DNA of 64,000 bases, taken from Nitrobium sp046350935 (GTDB lineage Bacteria; Nitrospirota; Thermodesulfovibrionia; Thermodesulfovibrionales; Dissulfurispiraceae). The translations under genes were made by a program, and so were the position numbers. Positions 43,034-50,644 of this stretch are shown one piece after another. Every line of letters starts with the position of its first letter. The first letter of the stretch is position 1. The stretch is from NCBI GenBank assembly GCA_046350935.1, contig JAXLZK010000016.1, forward strand, positions 11,459 through 75,458, in the 5' to 3' direction. A model generated the notes under the pieces. The model saw only the letters and a program-made list of their open reading frames with translations, was not told the DNA's origin and did not search any database.

Positions 43034-44586
43034 TATACCTCCTGTGTCACCCGCAGCACTTCGCTCAGGGTGGTCAGCTGCTCCTTGATCCTTTCCGCTC
43101 CGTACTCAAGGAGCGTCCTCATTCCGTGCCGCCGCGCCGCTTCCCGTATCCTGTTCGCATCGGCGTTCTGCAGGATGAGAGACCGCACCTCGTCGTCCAC
43201 CAGGAGCAACTCGTATAGGCCGGTTCTCCCGTAGTAGCCGGTATAGGAGCATTTCTCGCACCCTTTGCCCCGGTAGTGGGGGATCCCGTCTCCTAAGCCG
43301 AAAGAAGCGAGGCTCGCCTTGCTTCCGCCTGACGCATCCACCTCCTTGCAGTCGGGACAGATGACCCTGACGAGCCTCTGTGCCAGGATCCCCCGTATGG
43401 TGGAAGCGAGGAGGAACCGTTCGATGCCCATATCGAGGAGCCGCGTCAGCGCGGTGGGTGCGTCGTTCGTGTGGAGGGTGGAAAAGACGAGATGGCCGGT
43501 CAGGGCTGACTGGATGGCGATTTCTGCCGTCTCCATGTCCCTGATTTCACCGATCATGATGATGTCGGGGTCCTGCCTGACGATGTGGCGCAGGGTAGTG
43601 GCAAAATTCAGGCCGATCTGGGGCTTCACCTGGATCTGGTTCACCCCCTTGAGCTGATATTCCACCGGATCCTCAACCGTGATGATCTTTTTGTCGGGCG
43701 AGTTGATCTTGTCCAGCGCTCCGTAGAGAGTGGTGGTTTTCCCGCTGCCCGTGGGACCGGTCACCAGCACGATCCCGTTCGGCCTCCCGATAAGCGTGTT
43801 GAATCCGGAAAGGGTTCGCGAATCGAAGCCGAGCCTCTCCAGGTCGATAACGATCCCCTCCTTGCGGAGGATCCTCATCACGATGCACTCGCCATAGAGC
43901 ACCGGAATGGAGGAGACCCTCAAATCCAGCTCCTTGTCGTCCACCTTCAGTTTGATCCGGCCGTCCTGGGGGAGCCTCTTTTCCGCGATGTTGAGCTTGG
44001 CCATGATCTTCAGGCGTGAGATAATGGCTGCCTGCAGTTTTTTGGGAACGGACTCCACGTCCTGCAGAACGCCGTCGATGCGGTATCTGACCTTCAGCTC
44101 ATCTTCGAAAGGCTCTACGTGGATGTCGCTCGCCCTGCCCTCCACCGCCCGGCTGATAAGCATATTCACCAGCTTGATGATGGGGGCCTCGGAGGCGAGG
44201 TCCTTCAGGTGCCCGATGTCCTCCTCTTCGTCCCTGAGGAACCCGACGCCTTTCTCCCCGATGTCCTCGATGATCCGGTTGATGTTCTGGGACTCCTGCT
44301 CGTAAAAGCTCCTGATATACTCTTCAATCGTGCCGTTATCAGCCGCATAGGCGACTATCGTGGCGGACAGAGCGACGCGCAGCGCATCGAGGGCGTCTCC
44401 GTCTCCCGGGTCGGCCATGGCTACTTTCAGGACATTATTCTTGAACTCCAGGGGAACGATCCGATGCTCCTGGATGAAACGGGACGAAATTCCGTCGAGG
44501 ACAAGGGGGACCTTCGGAAACTCTTCTGCATGCAAAAAAGGAGGCTTATTAATGGAAGAAACTTTCTCAGACATAGGTAACACCAT
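43033..44586 (-). CDS. gspE: GspE secretion ATPase
   Basis: A 517-residue hexameric ATPase. An N-terminal GspE-N domain (residues about 25-130) is followed by the ATPase core with Walker A TGPTGSGKTTTLYGAL, the Asp box TVEDPVEYQL, Walker B PDIIMIGEIRDMETAEIA and the His box. A four-cysteine zinc motif is present (CPDC and CEKCSYTGYYGRTGLYE). It powers pseudopilus assembly. Start is either ATG 44586 or ATG 44574; neither has a strong ribosome site. First gene of the E-F-H-I-J-K-L-M-C run. Confidence 0.97.
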   Translation of the reverse strand: MVLPMSEKVSSINKPPFLHAEEFPKVPLVLDGISSRFIQEHRIVPLEFKNNVLKVAMADPGDGDALDALRVALSATIVAYAADNGTIEEYIRSFYEQESQNINRIIEDIGEKGVGFLRDEEEDIGHLKDLASEAPIIKLVNMLISRAVEGRASDIHVEPFEDELKVRYRIDGVLQDVESVPKKLQAAIISRLKIMAKLNIAEKRLPQDGRIKLKVDDKELDLRVSSIPVLYGECIVMRILRKEGIVIDLERLGFDSRTLSGFNTLIGRPNGIVLVTGPTGSGKTTTLYGALDKINSPDKKIITVEDPVEYQLKGVNQIQVKPQIGLNFATTLRHIVRQDPDIIMIGEIRDMETAEIAIQSALTGHLVFSTLHTNDAPTALTRLLDMGIERFLLASTIRGILAQRLVRVICPDCKEVDASGGSKASLASFGLGDGIPHYRGKGCEKCSYTGYYGRTGLYELLLVDDEVRSLILQNADANRIREAARRHGMRTLLEYGAERIKEQLTTLSEVLRVTQEV

Positions 44587-44831
44587 TGTAAGGGGTTAGC
44601 GCTCTGCACAAAAATCATTCATTTCGACAGCAACCAAACGAAATCAGACTTTGAGCAAGACGTAACGAAGGAATACTACACAATAGTATGTATGCAACCT
44701 TTTACGCTACCACAATCTATCCATTATAACCATTGCCGCTGAAAATTGCCATATAGTACCAAGGATTGCACATTCCTCGCTGCACGTCAAGAGGGGGGCC
44801 ACTGCGCGCCCGGCGCCGGAGACGAGGAGGT
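44587..44831 (-). other. Region upstream of gspE
   Basis: AT-rich gap with no gene. On the minus strand a perfect TATAAT lies near 44720-44730, but its -35 side is poor. It separates gspE from the metalloprotease gene on the same strand. Confidence 0.35.
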
Positions 44832-45971
44832 TTAGTGCGCTTTCCGGTAGCCGGAGTCAGGACTGCTGTAATCGCTTTCCACTCCGCCGGCGGTCACGGC
44901 GGTGACAAAATAGGAGTAGCTCTTTCCGGATGAACCGGAGGTGTCGTTAAAGCTGGTGCCTCGGGAGCTCCCCACTTTGAGCTTCTTTCCTGACGAGGTC
45001 TCCGCCCGGTAGACCGCATAGGACGCGGCGGAGGATACGGAATTCCACGAAAGCTCCGTTTTGTCTGCATAGGCGCCATCGCTCGCACTGAGGCCTGCAG
45101 GGGCGGAAGGCTTTGCCGTGAAGTTCTTGCCGGTGACCTTTGCTCCGCTCACCGTCACCGAAAGGCTCGAGGGCGTGAAGGCGTACCCGGTTTTGGTCGG
45201 CGTCACCGTATAGGTGCCCGCGGAGAGCCCCGTGAACAAGTAGCCGCCGTAGCTGTCGGTGGCTGTCGACACGGATTGTGCGCCGCTGAGGGCGACCGTG
45301 ACGCCCGAGAGTCCGCTGCCGCCGCTCGTCACTTTACCCGACAGGGTATACGAGGCTCCGTTGGCGGGATACAGGTAGGAAATCCCGTCGATGTCATCCT
45401 GATCCAGCGTCCTTTTTTTCGTCTCCCCGGCGCCTGAATAGCCGTACATCGTCTTTTCGGAGTCGGCTGCGGCATAAAGGTCCGCAAGACTCAGCGAGTG
45501 CCCCAACTCATGGGTCGCGACATTCTGCATGTCGTATGCGCCGGAAGAGCCGTCCGTCTTCCATGTATAGTTCGTATTAAAGGTGATATCGCTGTCGATT
45601 ATTCTCCCGGTGGAGGTCGAATACCAGAAAAGATTCCTGGCCAGTACTCCCTCCGTCGTGACCGCTCCGAAGCATATCATGTTGCTTCCGTCCCGCACGC
45701 CGCATGACGCACTGGTGTTGGTGCCGCCGTATACAAACGTAAAAGAGGAGGTATTCACCTCCGTCCATGTCTGCAAGGCAGCCCTGAGGGCATCAGAAGC
45801 TCCTGAGGGTCCTCCCAATGTATTGAGGTAGTAAGTAACCGAAGAGGTGCTCCATTTTATCTCGATGTCCGTTCCGTCTACTTTGTTGGCCTCGTACGCA
45901 AGGGCGCCTGCGGAAAGAATCCCGAGCAGAATACTGAAAAGAACAGAGGAGATACGAACCGCTCCCTTCAT
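44832..45971 (-). CDS. Exported matrixin-like metalloprotease with two C-terminal beta domains
   Basis: A 379-residue protein: signal peptide to GALA-YEAN, then a metzincin-like domain with HELGH at 154-158 and D164 as the likely third zinc ligand (HExxHxxSxxD), then a Met-turn candidate TMYGYSG. Next come a carboxypeptidase-regulatory-like domain (SYTLSGKVTSGGSGLSGVTV) and a fibronectin type III domain (PSAPAGLSASDG...SYFVTAVTAGGVES). Such proteins are common type II cargo, and gspE is the next gene. A small exported protein gene overlaps its start by four bases. Confidence 0.85.
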   Translation of the reverse strand: MKGAVRISSVLFSILLGILSAGALAYEANKVDGTDIEIKWSTSSVTYYLNTLGGPSGASDALRAALQTWTEVNTSSFTFVYGGTNTSASCGVRDGSNMICFGAVTTEGVLARNLFWYSTSTGRIIDSDITFNTNYTWKTDGSSGAYDMQNVATHELGHSLSLADLYAAADSEKTMYGYSGAGETKKRTLDQDDIDGISYLYPANGASYTLSGKVTSGGSGLSGVTVALSGAQSVSTATDSYGGYLFTGLSAGTYTVTPTKTGYAFTPSSLSVTVSGAKVTGKNFTAKPSAPAGLSASDGAYADKTELSWNSVSSAASYAVYRAETSSGKKLKVGSSRGTSFNDTSGSSGKSYSYFVTAVTAGGVESDYSSPDSGYRKAH

Positions 45972-46546
45972 CGGAGATTCCTTATTCTCCCGATCAGGTC
46001 GTCGAGGGGCAGATCGTTATCGGTTTCCCGGGCATCCCCTTCAGCGGCAAAACCTCCCCTTTTCGCCCGACCCTCCTGATCGATCCTGTACTTTCCCTGT
46101 GCCTGGCCCACTATTGAATAGACGGGAACTGCCGGACCTCCTTTCCTGAGGAGGGATCTCTCCTCTTCTGTTACCGGCTTCCTGCTTTTCCCCTCCCGGA
46201 GAAAGAGGAGCACCCGCTCCCCCTTTTCCAGAGGAGAAATGTCAGAAACTTTCAGCCCTATCTCACCGATCGTCCCGCCTTCATATTCCACCCACACCCT
46301 CTCCGGAGGCGTTGTCCCCATTACCGTATCCTCCGCTACCACGGATGCTCTTGTCATGATAATCGTGCCGTCCTCGCTCCAGAAGGACTCCGTGTCTTCC
46401 ACCTGGCCCACCACTATCAGATCCGAATCCTGCTTCAGCTCTTTTGTACTGAACCCTACCATTACGGCAGGGGAGTAGGCGGGTACGGCACACGTCATAA
46501 GGCAACCGATGATGCAGGAGACAAATAGTGCACGCACTCTCTTCAC
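45968..46546 (-). CDS. Small exported protein coupled to the metalloprotease
   Basis: A 192-residue protein with signal peptide (MKRVRALFVSCIIGCLMTCAVPAYS) and a globular part with SDLIVVGQVEDTESFWSEDGTIIMTRASVVAEDTVMG, resembling short beta-rich proteins often found next to secreted matrixins. I do not recognise a named family. The stop overlaps the metalloprotease start (ATGA), so it is made in step with it. It could be a chaperone, inhibitor or co-exported partner; this is inference from coupling only. Confidence 0.7.
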   Translation of the reverse strand: MKRVRALFVSCIIGCLMTCAVPAYSPAVMVGFSTKELKQDSDLIVVGQVEDTESFWSEDGTIIMTRASVVAEDTVMGTTPPERVWVEYEGGTIGEIGLKVSDISPLEKGERVLLFLREGKSRKPVTEEERSLLRKGGPAVPVYSIVGQAQGKYRIDQEGRAKRGGFAAEGDARETDNDLPLDDLIGRIRNLR

Positions 46547-46620
46547 CGCCTTTCTCCCGGCAAAAGCCCTCTGAGCCCTTTATCAGAACCAGCAGTACCC
46601 TTTGGAGGCTTTGTGGCTGA

Positions 46621-46650
46621 ATAGTAAAATACCTTTCTTTTAAAAATCAA
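46621..46650 (-). promoter_or_regulatory. Promoter of the exported-protein/metalloprotease pair
   Basis: TTGATT (46645-46650), 18-base spacer, TACTAT (46621-46626) on the minus strand, about 75 bases before the ATG at 46546. Confidence 0.5.
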
Positions 46651-46720
46651 GCAAATATTCACGTTTATTCGACCATTTTCCACGACAGAAAGATTTTCTT
46701 CCGGCTATGCAACTTTCCTC

Positions 46721-46749
46721 TTGACAAAAAAGTGATTTACCGATACTAT
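46721..46749 (+). promoter_or_regulatory. Promoter of the GntR-type regulator
   Basis: TTGACA (46721-46726), 17-base spacer, TACTAT (46744-46749). The repeat at 46752-46766 begins three bases after the -10 box and so covers the expected transcription start. Confidence 0.7.
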
Positions 46750-46751
46750 CT

Positions 46752-46766
46752 TGTCATTACAGGTTA
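46752..46766 (+). promoter_or_regulatory. Candidate GntR operator, copy 1
   Basis: TGTCATTACAGGTTA. The core GTCATTAC fits the GntR-family GTNNNNAC pattern, and TGT..ACA is a short palindrome. Copy 2 at 47604-47618 differs by one base (14 of 15 identical). Confidence 0.6.
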
Positions 46767-46781
46767 AGGAGATTTATTTAC

Positions 46782-47585
46782 ATGTCGTTGGAAAACACCG
46801 GAGCAAACGTATCTGAAATACAGAGTGCAATCAATAAGAGATCGCCTATTCCGGCTTACAATCAGCTCATAGAGATCATTTACCAGCAGATAAAAAACAG
46901 GGAGTTCCTGCCGAATGAGATGTTACCGTCCGAAACCGAGCTCTGCAAGGTATACGGGATAAGCAGAACCACCGTCCGCGAGGCCCTCCGCCGATTAACG
47001 CTGGATGGCGTGCTCTATACCATTAAAGGAAAAGGCACCTTTGTCGCAGAGCCCAAACTGGACCAGATAATGATAAAAATACCCGATTTCTATGAAGATA
47101 TGGCCGAGCGGGGACTTAAACCCGACGTTAAGGTCCTGGAGGTTAAAGTTGTCAGTGCTACCCCGCTGGTTGCGAAAAAACTGATGATACCCCTGGATGA
47201 GAAGGTCTTCCGCATCAAACGTCTCTTCCTTGCCGATAAGAAGCCCTATGTCCTTGAAAGAAAATTCATTGTCTGCAAAGACTGCAAAATTCTCAACTCT
47301 TTTCCTGATGAAGATATCCTTTCGGTCAAAGATCAGTCCGTCTTTGATGTTTTGGCCGGAAGGTGCCATATGTGCAGCGAATATGCACAGGTGACTATTG
47401 AGGCCACTACTGTCCGGTCTGACGAAGAAGGGTACCTTGAAGTCCCATCAGGAGCGCTCGCTTTTTATGTTGATCTTGTCGCATACAAAAAAGATGATGT
47501 CCCCTGCGGATGGATCGCCTCCATTTATCGAGGCGATCTGTATCGTTTTAAAGCAAAAATTCACAATTATTCGCTCAGCGAATAA
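46782..47585 (+). CDS. GntR-family regulator with UTRA effector domain
   Basis: A 267-residue regulator of the HutC/FarR branch. The winged helix covers residues about 22-88 (YQQIKNREFLPNEMLPSETE, then YGISRTTVREALRRLTLDG, wing GKGTFVAE). The UTRA effector domain follows, with FYEDMAERGLKPDVKVLE. Two cysteine pairs stand out, C165/C168 (CKDC) and C195/C198 (CHMC), which are not part of the usual UTRA pattern. Its DNA is visibly lower in GC than the neighbours. Repeats before its own start and before the next gene suggest that it controls itself and the enzyme genes. Confidence 0.9.
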   Translation: MSLENTGANVSEIQSAINKRSPIPAYNQLIEIIYQQIKNREFLPNEMLPSETELCKVYGISRTTVREALRRLTLDGVLYTIKGKGTFVAEPKLDQIMIKIPDFYEDMAERGLKPDVKVLEVKVVSATPLVAKKLMIPLDEKVFRIKRLFLADKKPYVLERKFIVCKDCKILNSFPDEDILSVKDQSVFDVLAGRCHMCSEYAQVTIEATTVRSDEEGYLEVPSGALAFYVDLVAYKKDDVPCGWIASIYRGDLYRFKAKIHNYSLSE

Positions 47586-47603
47586 TTTTTTTGCCCTTTA
47601 TCA

Positions 47604-47618
47604 TGTCATTACAAGTTA
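47604..47618 (+). promoter_or_regulatory. Candidate GntR operator, copy 2
   Basis: TGTCATTACAAGTTA, 125 bases before the first split-barrel gene and next to an AT-rich, promoter-like stretch (TTGCCC at 47591, TTATTA near 47616). Binding here would cover the -10 region. Confidence 0.55.
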
Positions 47619-47742
47619 TTACTTATTATTAGTAGTAGTGGCAAAGAAAGGAGGTATCGGGGATGAGATAAGCAAAAAGAGGGCGTTTTACGCGCTCTAT
47701 GCTGCAGAGAGGTAAAATCTTGTACGAAAGGGAGGCGCTACA

Positions 47743-48222
47743 ATGAGGCTGACGGATGAAATGAAGGACACTCTCAAAATCATTGGGAAGGGAGGCGTTG
47801 TGGTTCACCTGACAACCTGCAGTGCGGAAGGGAAATGTAACACGGTGGGAGAGCGGTTTATCACGGTAGTCAAGGACGAATATATTCTTATAGCGGATAT
47901 GTTTGCGCAAAAGACAAAAGTAAACCTCCAGGAGAATCCCATAGCGGTTATTACGGTGGCGCATCCGGTAAAAGAAAGGACATGGGCGTTCCGGGGGCCT
48001 ACCACCTGCCTCATCCCCGGACTTCCTCCCGATTACGATTTTCATGGCCTCAATGCAAAAGAGGTCCTCGATGAATGGAGCAATTGGGGTGAAAAAGAAC
48101 CCCCCGATGAAGTTCCGCCCGATATCAGACCCCCGGTATGCATGCAGCGGGGTGTTATTGCGATGAAAGTTGAGGAATGCTACAGCTATAAGCCTGATGA
48201 GTCAGGAAAGAGAATCCTGTAG
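47743..48222 (+). CDS. Split-barrel flavin-type (PNPOx-like) protein 1
   Basis: A 159-residue protein. GGVVVHLTTCSAEGKCNTVGERFITVVKDEYILIADMFAQKTKVNLQENP follows the pyridoxamine-phosphate-oxidase-like split-barrel pattern: two strands, an LIAD strand, then a helix with T-K-x-N-L-x-x-N-P. Members bind FMN, F420 or heme. Three cysteines and a Pro-rich insert (KEPPDEVPPDIRPPVC) are distinctive. The substrate is unknown. It is followed 16 bases later by a shorter relative. Confidence 0.75.
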   Translation: MRLTDEMKDTLKIIGKGGVVVHLTTCSAEGKCNTVGERFITVVKDEYILIADMFAQKTKVNLQENPIAVITVAHPVKERTWAFRGPTTCLIPGLPPDYDFHGLNAKEVLDEWSNWGEKEPPDEVPPDIRPPVCMQRGVIAMKVEECYSYKPDESGKRIL

Positions 48223-48238
48223 GAAGGAGGGTGCGATA

Positions 48239-48649
48239 ATGAAACTGACAACTCGAATGGTAAATTGGCTTGAAGCTCTTGGGGCGCACATAGGAACAGC
48301 GACAAAAAGCGGTTTTCCGACGGCGATCGTCGTGGAAAAGGCAAAAGTGGAAGGAGGCGGCACCGTGCTCTTTCCCCTCACCTCAGCGCAAATGAACCAC
48401 ATCAAGAACAATATCGTGGAAAACCCGTACGTTTCGATCGGCCCGGGGGGCCTCGGTTGTGTCCGGGCACCCTACCAGCTCAAAGGAAAGGCCAGAATTG
48501 ACGGAGAGCAGCTTATAGTCGAGGTAAACGAGATCTATTGCACGAAGCCGGGGCCTGAAGCGGGCAAAAGACTGGATGTGCTCTCTCTCAAAGAGATCGA
48601 GGATTTCGATCAGAGCCGCTGGAAAGATTTGACGCCACCCGGGGCATAA
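48239..48649 (+). CDS. Split-barrel flavin-type (PNPOx-like) protein 2
   Basis: A 136-residue relative of the preceding protein. It shows GTATKSGFPTAIVVEKAKVEGGGTVLFPLTSAQMNHIKNNIVENPYVSIGPGG, again the strand-helix order of the family, where the first barrel strand carries the SGFPT turn. I use the ATG at 48239, with AGGAAGGAGGG upstream; the frame further up is a shadow of the first gene. Two such proteins in a row may form a heterodimer, since the split barrel normally dimerises around its flavin. Confidence 0.72.
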   Translation: MKLTTRMVNWLEALGAHIGTATKSGFPTAIVVEKAKVEGGGTVLFPLTSAQMNHIKNNIVENPYVSIGPGGLGCVRAPYQLKGKARIDGEQLIVEVNEIYCTKPGPEAGKRLDVLSLKEIEDFDQSRWKDLTPPGA

Positions 48650-48728
48650 GAGACCTCTCTTGGATTCAACTGCCCGGGTAGTGAGGCGCAGCAGAGCACA
48701 TCATATTCCGCGGCACGTGCTGTTTTCA

Positions 48729-48792
48729 TGCATCAACCCCTTGAGGAGAGGGATACTCTCCCATTATCACTTTCCTCTCCTCAAGGGATGCA
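48729..48792 (+). promoter_or_regulatory. Large hairpin with a competing short hairpin
   Basis: CCCTTGAGGAGAGG (48738-48751) and its exact complement (48774-48787) form a 14-bp stem with a 22-base loop. TGCAT/ATGCA extends it by five pairs after a four-base bulge. Inside, GGAGAG (48745-48750) can instead pair with CTCTCC (48756-48761), which excludes the long stem. No T run follows, so it is not an ordinary terminator. It lies 44 bases before the ferredoxin-carbonic anhydrase start. Confidence 0.7.
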
Positions 48793-48835
48793 AAATTTAT
48801 GGACTGCTTGCTACTAATCATAAAGGGGAGGCTGC

Positions 48836-49609
48836 ATGAGCTTCAAAACAAAAGAGAAAGAGGAAGCAATCGTTGCACAAAGAGCCTTGCCGTGGGTCAT
48901 TCCAGCCCAGTGCGAAGGCTGTGCCGAGTGCGTCAATGCGTGTCCTGTCCACGGGCTCGATATGTGGGAGACGGAGAACAAAGGAATTTTCATTCCATGG
49001 CTCTCAAACCCCGATGCCTGTATAGGCTGCGGCAAATGCGAGCGTGCCTGTACGTGGGGTGCCGTCAGTCTCACCTCCTACGTCGAGGACGCACGGGTTC
49101 GGTTTCTCACGAAGAGGCCGTGCGGGTTGCTCCTGTCGGATGAGAAGAGGAAAATCAACCTCAGAGACGTCGCATCCCGGAAAATCGCCGTCATCCTCTG
49201 TATGGACTGCAGATTGAGCATTGAGACCATCCTCCAGCACAACAGGGATAATGCGTATATCGTCCGGAACGCAGGGCTGCTTATCGACAATTCCGAGCTC
49301 CGCTCCCTCGTATTTTCCTCAGAGCTTTTCAAAGTAGAAGAAATACTGCTCATAGGACACAGGGACTGCGGAATCCGGGAGGCGAATGTACGGTTGCTGG
49401 CGGAGGAGCTCGAAAAAAAGCTGCATCATGCAGATGACGGCGCTGACAGGAAAAGCATCAAGGCGATACTCAAGAGCTTCAGGGACCCCGAGGCAAACGT
49501 ACGGAAGCAGGCGGAGACCATCCGGAAATCGAAACTGCTTCCCGGGGACATACCGATATCCGGGATCATGTACGAGGAGTTTACCGGGAACATATTCAAG
49601 CTCTTCTGA
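48836..49609 (+). CDS. Ferredoxin fused to a beta-carbonic-anhydrase domain
   Basis: A 257-residue protein. Residues 20-80 are a 2[4Fe-4S] ferredoxin: C26, C29, C32, C36 and C62, C65, C68, C72. Residues about 115-250 are a beta-class carbonic anhydrase fold: C122-x-D124-x-R126 (ILCMDCRL), the RNAG motif at 144-147, and H175-x-x-C178 (GHRDCG), so the zinc ligands and the Asp/Arg dyad are all retained. Class D relatives include COS and CS2 hydrolases, so CO2, COS or CS2 are possible substrates. A GGGGAGG ribosome site precedes the ATG. Cytoplasmic, no signal peptide. Confidence 0.88.
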   Translation: MSFKTKEKEEAIVAQRALPWVIPAQCEGCAECVNACPVHGLDMWETENKGIFIPWLSNPDACIGCGKCERACTWGAVSLTSYVEDARVRFLTKRPCGLLLSDEKRKINLRDVASRKIAVILCMDCRLSIETILQHNRDNAYIVRNAGLLIDNSELRSLVFSSELFKVEEILLIGHRDCGIREANVRLLAEELEKKLHHADDGADRKSIKAILKSFRDPEANVRKQAETIRKSKLLPGDIPISGIMYEEFTGNIFKLF

Positions 49610-49698
49610 TCTCCCTTGCTTGCAGGAGGAGTGCGGGTCCTTTAATTTTACCGCCTGTCTGAACAAGAGGGGCCATATTTTGATAAGGAGGAGAACTC

Positions 49699-50577
49699 AT
49701 GAAAACGACCATAGAAGATCTGGAAACAGTGGAAGCAGCGGTGACCATCCTTGTGGATAACACCATAATGGAGCTGATCCCGGGGAGCACGATGATCAGC
49801 CGTCTCTCCAAGCCGAGCGCGAGCTTTATCGCCGAGCACGGCTTCTCTGCCTTGATAGAAACGGAGGACAAGAAAATACTCGTCGATACGGGAGCGACAG
49901 GGATTGCCCTGGACCACAACCTCGGTCTTGTCGGCTTGACCGTTGACGATATCGATGTCGTCTTCCTTTCCCATGGGCACAATGACCATACGGGAGGACT
50001 CCATAAGGTGAAAGGGAAGATCATAGCGCATCCGGACTCGTTCTTTCAACGCTATCTCGTGCCCAAGGAGGGAGTGAGCTATGACCTGACGAGCCCGCAT
50101 CTCGACCCGCAAAAACACTCAGCGGAGTTTCACAAAGAGCCGGTCAAGCTGTCGGCGGGCGTCATCACCACAGGGGAGGTGCCGCGGATTCACGAATGGG
50201 AGGAGTTGAACATTTTCAGAATAAAGAAGAACGATGCACTGCTCTCCGACAGGGTTCTCGATGACCAGGGAATAATAATCAACACCCGAAAAGGGCTTGT
50301 TGTCATTGCGGGATGCAGTCATGCCGGGATCATCAATACGATAGAGCAGGCAATAAAGGTGACCGGCGTACAGAGCGTCCACTGCGTCATCGGAGGATTT
50401 CATCTGATAGGGCCGGGAGAAAGCAAAATTGAAAGGACGATAGAGGAATTGAGGCGACTCAAGGTACAGAAGATAGTTCCTATTCACTGCACCGGCTTCG
50501 AGGCGATCAAGAGGATTTCCATCGCAATGCCGAACGAATTCGAATACGGTACCGCGGGATGCAGAATGTCTTTCTGA
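49699..50577 (+). CDS. Metallo-beta-lactamase-fold hydrolase (COG1237-like)
   Basis: A 292-residue enzyme. H92-x-H94-x-D96-H97 (SHGHNDHTGG) binds the metals; later ligands lie in VIAGCSHAGIINT and VIGGFHLIGPG, with a final IVPIHCTGFE. These match the family that includes the methanopterin-linked ribofuranosylaminobenzene phosphate synthase, though most members have no known substrate. GGAGGAG precedes the start. It is the last gene of the GntR module and is followed by a terminator. Confidence 0.88.
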   Translation: MKTTIEDLETVEAAVTILVDNTIMELIPGSTMISRLSKPSASFIAEHGFSALIETEDKKILVDTGATGIALDHNLGLVGLTVDDIDVVFLSHGHNDHTGGLHKVKGKIIAHPDSFFQRYLVPKEGVSYDLTSPHLDPQKHSAEFHKEPVKLSAGVITTGEVPRIHEWEELNIFRIKKNDALLSDRVLDDQGIIINTRKGLVVIAGCSHAGIINTIEQAIKVTGVQSVHCVIGGFHLIGPGESKIERTIEELRRLKVQKIVPIHCTGFEAIKRISIAMPNEFEYGTAGCRMSF

Positions 50578-50583
50578 TGAAAG

Positions 50584-50622
50584 GGGCCGGACTCCTGCAC
50601 CCCCCGAGCCCGGCCCTTTTTT
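50584..50622 (+). terminator. Intrinsic terminator of the GntR module
   Basis: GGGCCGG (50584-50590) pairs with CCGGCCC (50610-50616) and is followed by six T. It also lies just past gspG on the other strand. Confidence 0.85.
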
Positions 50623-50644
50623 GCCGCAGACGGAATACTATCTT

